Shown: positions 5,384 to 6,628 of the stretch, piece by piece | Numbering within the stretch: position 1 is the stretch's first letter | Layout: every line of letters begins with the position of its first letter | Assembly: GCA_030625925.1 (NCBI GenBank) | Contig: DAOUPY010000090.1 | Coordinates: 1 to 6,628 of the forward strand | DNA from: Fusobacteriaceae bacterium | GTDB lineage: Bacteria > Fusobacteriota > Fusobacteriia > Fusobacteriales > Fusobacteriaceae | Direction of reading: 5' to 3' | Length of the DNA stretch: 6,628 nt | Program-made: the position numbers and the translations under genes | Notes under the pieces: model-generated | What the model was told of the DNA's origin: nothing | The model's database searches: none | Seen by the model: the letters and a program-made list of their open reading frames with translations, nothing else

Positions 5384-6613
5384 ATGAATGAACTTTATAA
5401 TGCAATCATTGAATATTTAAATGTAAGTGGACATTATCAAAGGATTTTTGTTGTAGGAATAATAATGGTGATGACCTTAATAATAGCGGTTATTATGCAC
5501 TATATTACAGATTATATAATAAAAAATCACCTGATAAAATTGATTGAAAAAAGTGAAACTAAGTGGGATGATTTCTTAATTGAGAACAATGTTTTTAAAT
5601 ATTTAAATGCTCTAGTGCCATTAATTGTTTTTCAGATTATGATAAGAAAATTAAATTTTTTAGAATCTTTCTTTGAAAAGACAGTAGATATAGGAATGGT
5701 AATAATATTTACCCTTATTGCAAATGGAATTTTGTCGGTATTCAGTGATATCTATAGTACATACAGTATATCTAAAAGACGACCCATTAAGAGTTATCTC
5801 CAGGTTATGAGCTTATTTTTAGTGATTGTAGCTGTAACAATATCTGTGGGGATAATTATGGATAAATCACCCCTTAAAATTTTAAGCGGGATAGGTGCAA
5901 TGACAGCTGTGATTATGCTTATTTTTAAAGATGCTATTTTGGGATTTGTTGCCAGTATTCAACTAGCAGCTAACAATATGGTCGGGATAGGCGACTGGAT
6001 TGAGATGCCAAACCAGCTGGCTGATGGAGATGTAATAGAGATAAATTTAACCAATGTAAAGGTTCAAAATTTTGATAAAACTATTACAACTATTCCCAGT
6101 TATGCCCTTGTCAGTAATTCATTTCGAAATTGGAAGGGGATGCAGTCTACAGGAAGCAGGAGGATAAAAAGATCTATATTTTTAGACAGCAATAGTGTGA
6201 AATTTTTATCTTCAGAGGAAGTTAAAGAGTTTAAAAAAATTGATCTTTTAAAAGGTTATATTGAGAGGAAAGAAAAAGAAATTGAAGTGTCTAATAGGGA
6301 TAGAAATGTTCTATCTACTCCTATTAATGGCAGAAGACTTACAAATATTGGGATGTTTAGAGCTTATGTTGAATTGTATTTAAAAAATAGTCCCTATATC
6401 AATCAAAATTTAACCCTCTTAGTCAGGCAGCAGGAACCGACATTTCAAGGGATTCCCCTTGAGATATATTGTTTTGCTAAAACTATTGTCTGGCAGGAGT
6501 ATGAAGGGATTCAATCGGATCTCTTTGAACATCTGATACCAACAATCCATGAATTTGATCTGGCAGTATTTCAAAATCCTACTGGGAATGATCTAAGGAT
6601 GTTAAGAAAATAA
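5384..6613 (+). CDS. ybdG: YbdG-type MscS-family mechanosensitive ion channel
   Basis: Inner-membrane channel of 409 residues, close to the ~415 of E. coli YbdG, a miniconductance channel that opens under membrane tension and eases hypo-osmotic stress. About five hydrophobic segments are seen: 21-42, 73-89, 102-121, 139-159, and the pore-lining helix with its amphipathic continuation at about 163-198 (SGIGAMTAVIMLIFKDAILG, then FVASIQLAANNMVGIGDWIE). The MscS beta domain follows, with GDVIEINLTNVKVQNFDKT and TIPSYALVSNSFRNWKGM (about 215-253). The C-terminal half has stretches diagnostic of the YbdG branch over small MscS: GSRRIKRSI, NGRRLTNIGMFRAYVELYL (315-333), TLLVRQQEPTFQGIPLEIYC, VWQEYEGIQSDLFEHL and FQNPTGNDLR near the end. 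The gene is last in the operon with the HAD and OYE genes, and its stop codon runs directly into a terminator-like hairpin. Symbol is by resemblance. Confidence 0.93.
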   Translation: MNELYNAIIEYLNVSGHYQRIFVVGIIMVMTLIIAVIMHYITDYIIKNHLIKLIEKSETKWDDFLIENNVFKYLNALVPLIVFQIMIRKLNFLESFFEKTVDIGMVIIFTLIANGILSVFSDIYSTYSISKRRPIKSYLQVMSLFLVIVAVTISVGIIMDKSPLKILSGIGAMTAVIMLIFKDAILGFVASIQLAANNMVGIGDWIEMPNQLADGDVIEINLTNVKVQNFDKTITTIPSYALVSNSFRNWKGMQSTGSRRIKRSIFLDSNSVKFLSSEEVKEFKKIDLLKGYIERKEKEIEVSNRDRNVLSTPINGRRLTNIGMFRAYVELYLKNSPYINQNLTLLVRQQEPTFQGIPLEIYCFAKTIVWQEYEGIQSDLFEHLIPTIHEFDLAVFQNPTGNDLRMLRK

Positions 6614-6628
6614 GAGGCTGAGGCCTCT
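6613..6628 (+). terminator. Probable operon terminator, cut by the right edge
   Basis: AGAGGC (6613-6618), loop TGAG (6619-6622) and GCCTCT (6623-6628) form a perfect 6-base stem starting at the last base of the channel stop codon. The window ends exactly at the stem, so the expected T-run and any extra pairs (the A at 6612 would pair next) cannot be seen. Its first bases match the terminator at 2702-2710 (AAGAGGCTG). Confidence 0.65.

Noticed and set aside
1..6628. Novel defence, mobile or secondary-metabolite system
   Set aside because: Every gene belongs to a recognisable chromosomal family. No transposase, integrase, direct repeat array, nuclease, toxin-antitoxin pair or synthetase was seen on either strand.

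Overview
The window comes from an AT-rich bacterial chromosome. Its purine-rich ribosome binding sites, tightly packed genes and strong intrinsic terminators suggest a low-GC lineage. My best guess is Fusobacteriota (Ilyobacter/Propionigenium/Psychrilyobacter-like), with Clostridia as the alternative. This rests on composition and the general look of the proteins, not on any search. There are no mobile elements, CRISPR arrays, tRNAs or rRNAs, and all the genes look like ordinary chromosomal housekeeping or sensing genes.

Layout. Bases 1-572 hold the C-terminal part of an M18 (aspartyl-type) metalloaminopeptidase cut by the left edge. After 43 bases come an OmpR/PhoB-family response regulator (616-1284) and its membrane sensor histidine kinase (1281-2678), joined by a TTGA overlap. 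The kinase starts on TTG inside the regulator's stop region. A strong hairpin at 2700-2736 with A- and T-rich flanks serves as a shared terminator for this rightward group and for the convergent leftward hemolysin III/PAQR-like membrane protein gene (2750-3382). The 230 bases at 3383-3612 are a divergent promoter region with an extended -10 element on each strand and a 12-base AT palindrome.

From 3613 to 6613 three rightward genes form a probable operon with gaps of 16 and 36 bases and no internal terminator. They encode a HAD subfamily IB (phosphoserine phosphatase-like) hydrolase, a compact Old Yellow Enzyme-type flavin oxidoreductase, and a YbdG-type mechanosensitive channel. The window ends inside a hairpin directly after the channel stop codon, probably the operon terminator. 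It begins with the same nine bases as the terminator at 2700.

How the genes work together. The regulator and kinase clearly form one signalling pair, though signal and targets cannot be read here. The three-gene operon joins a phosphatase, a redox enzyme and an osmotic safety valve with no obvious shared pathway; general stress physiology is only a guess. I did not find a convincing undescribed system. The points most worth a second look are the shortened, cysteine-lacking OYE protein, the small unassigned sensor domain of the kinase, and the unexplained three-gene operon.
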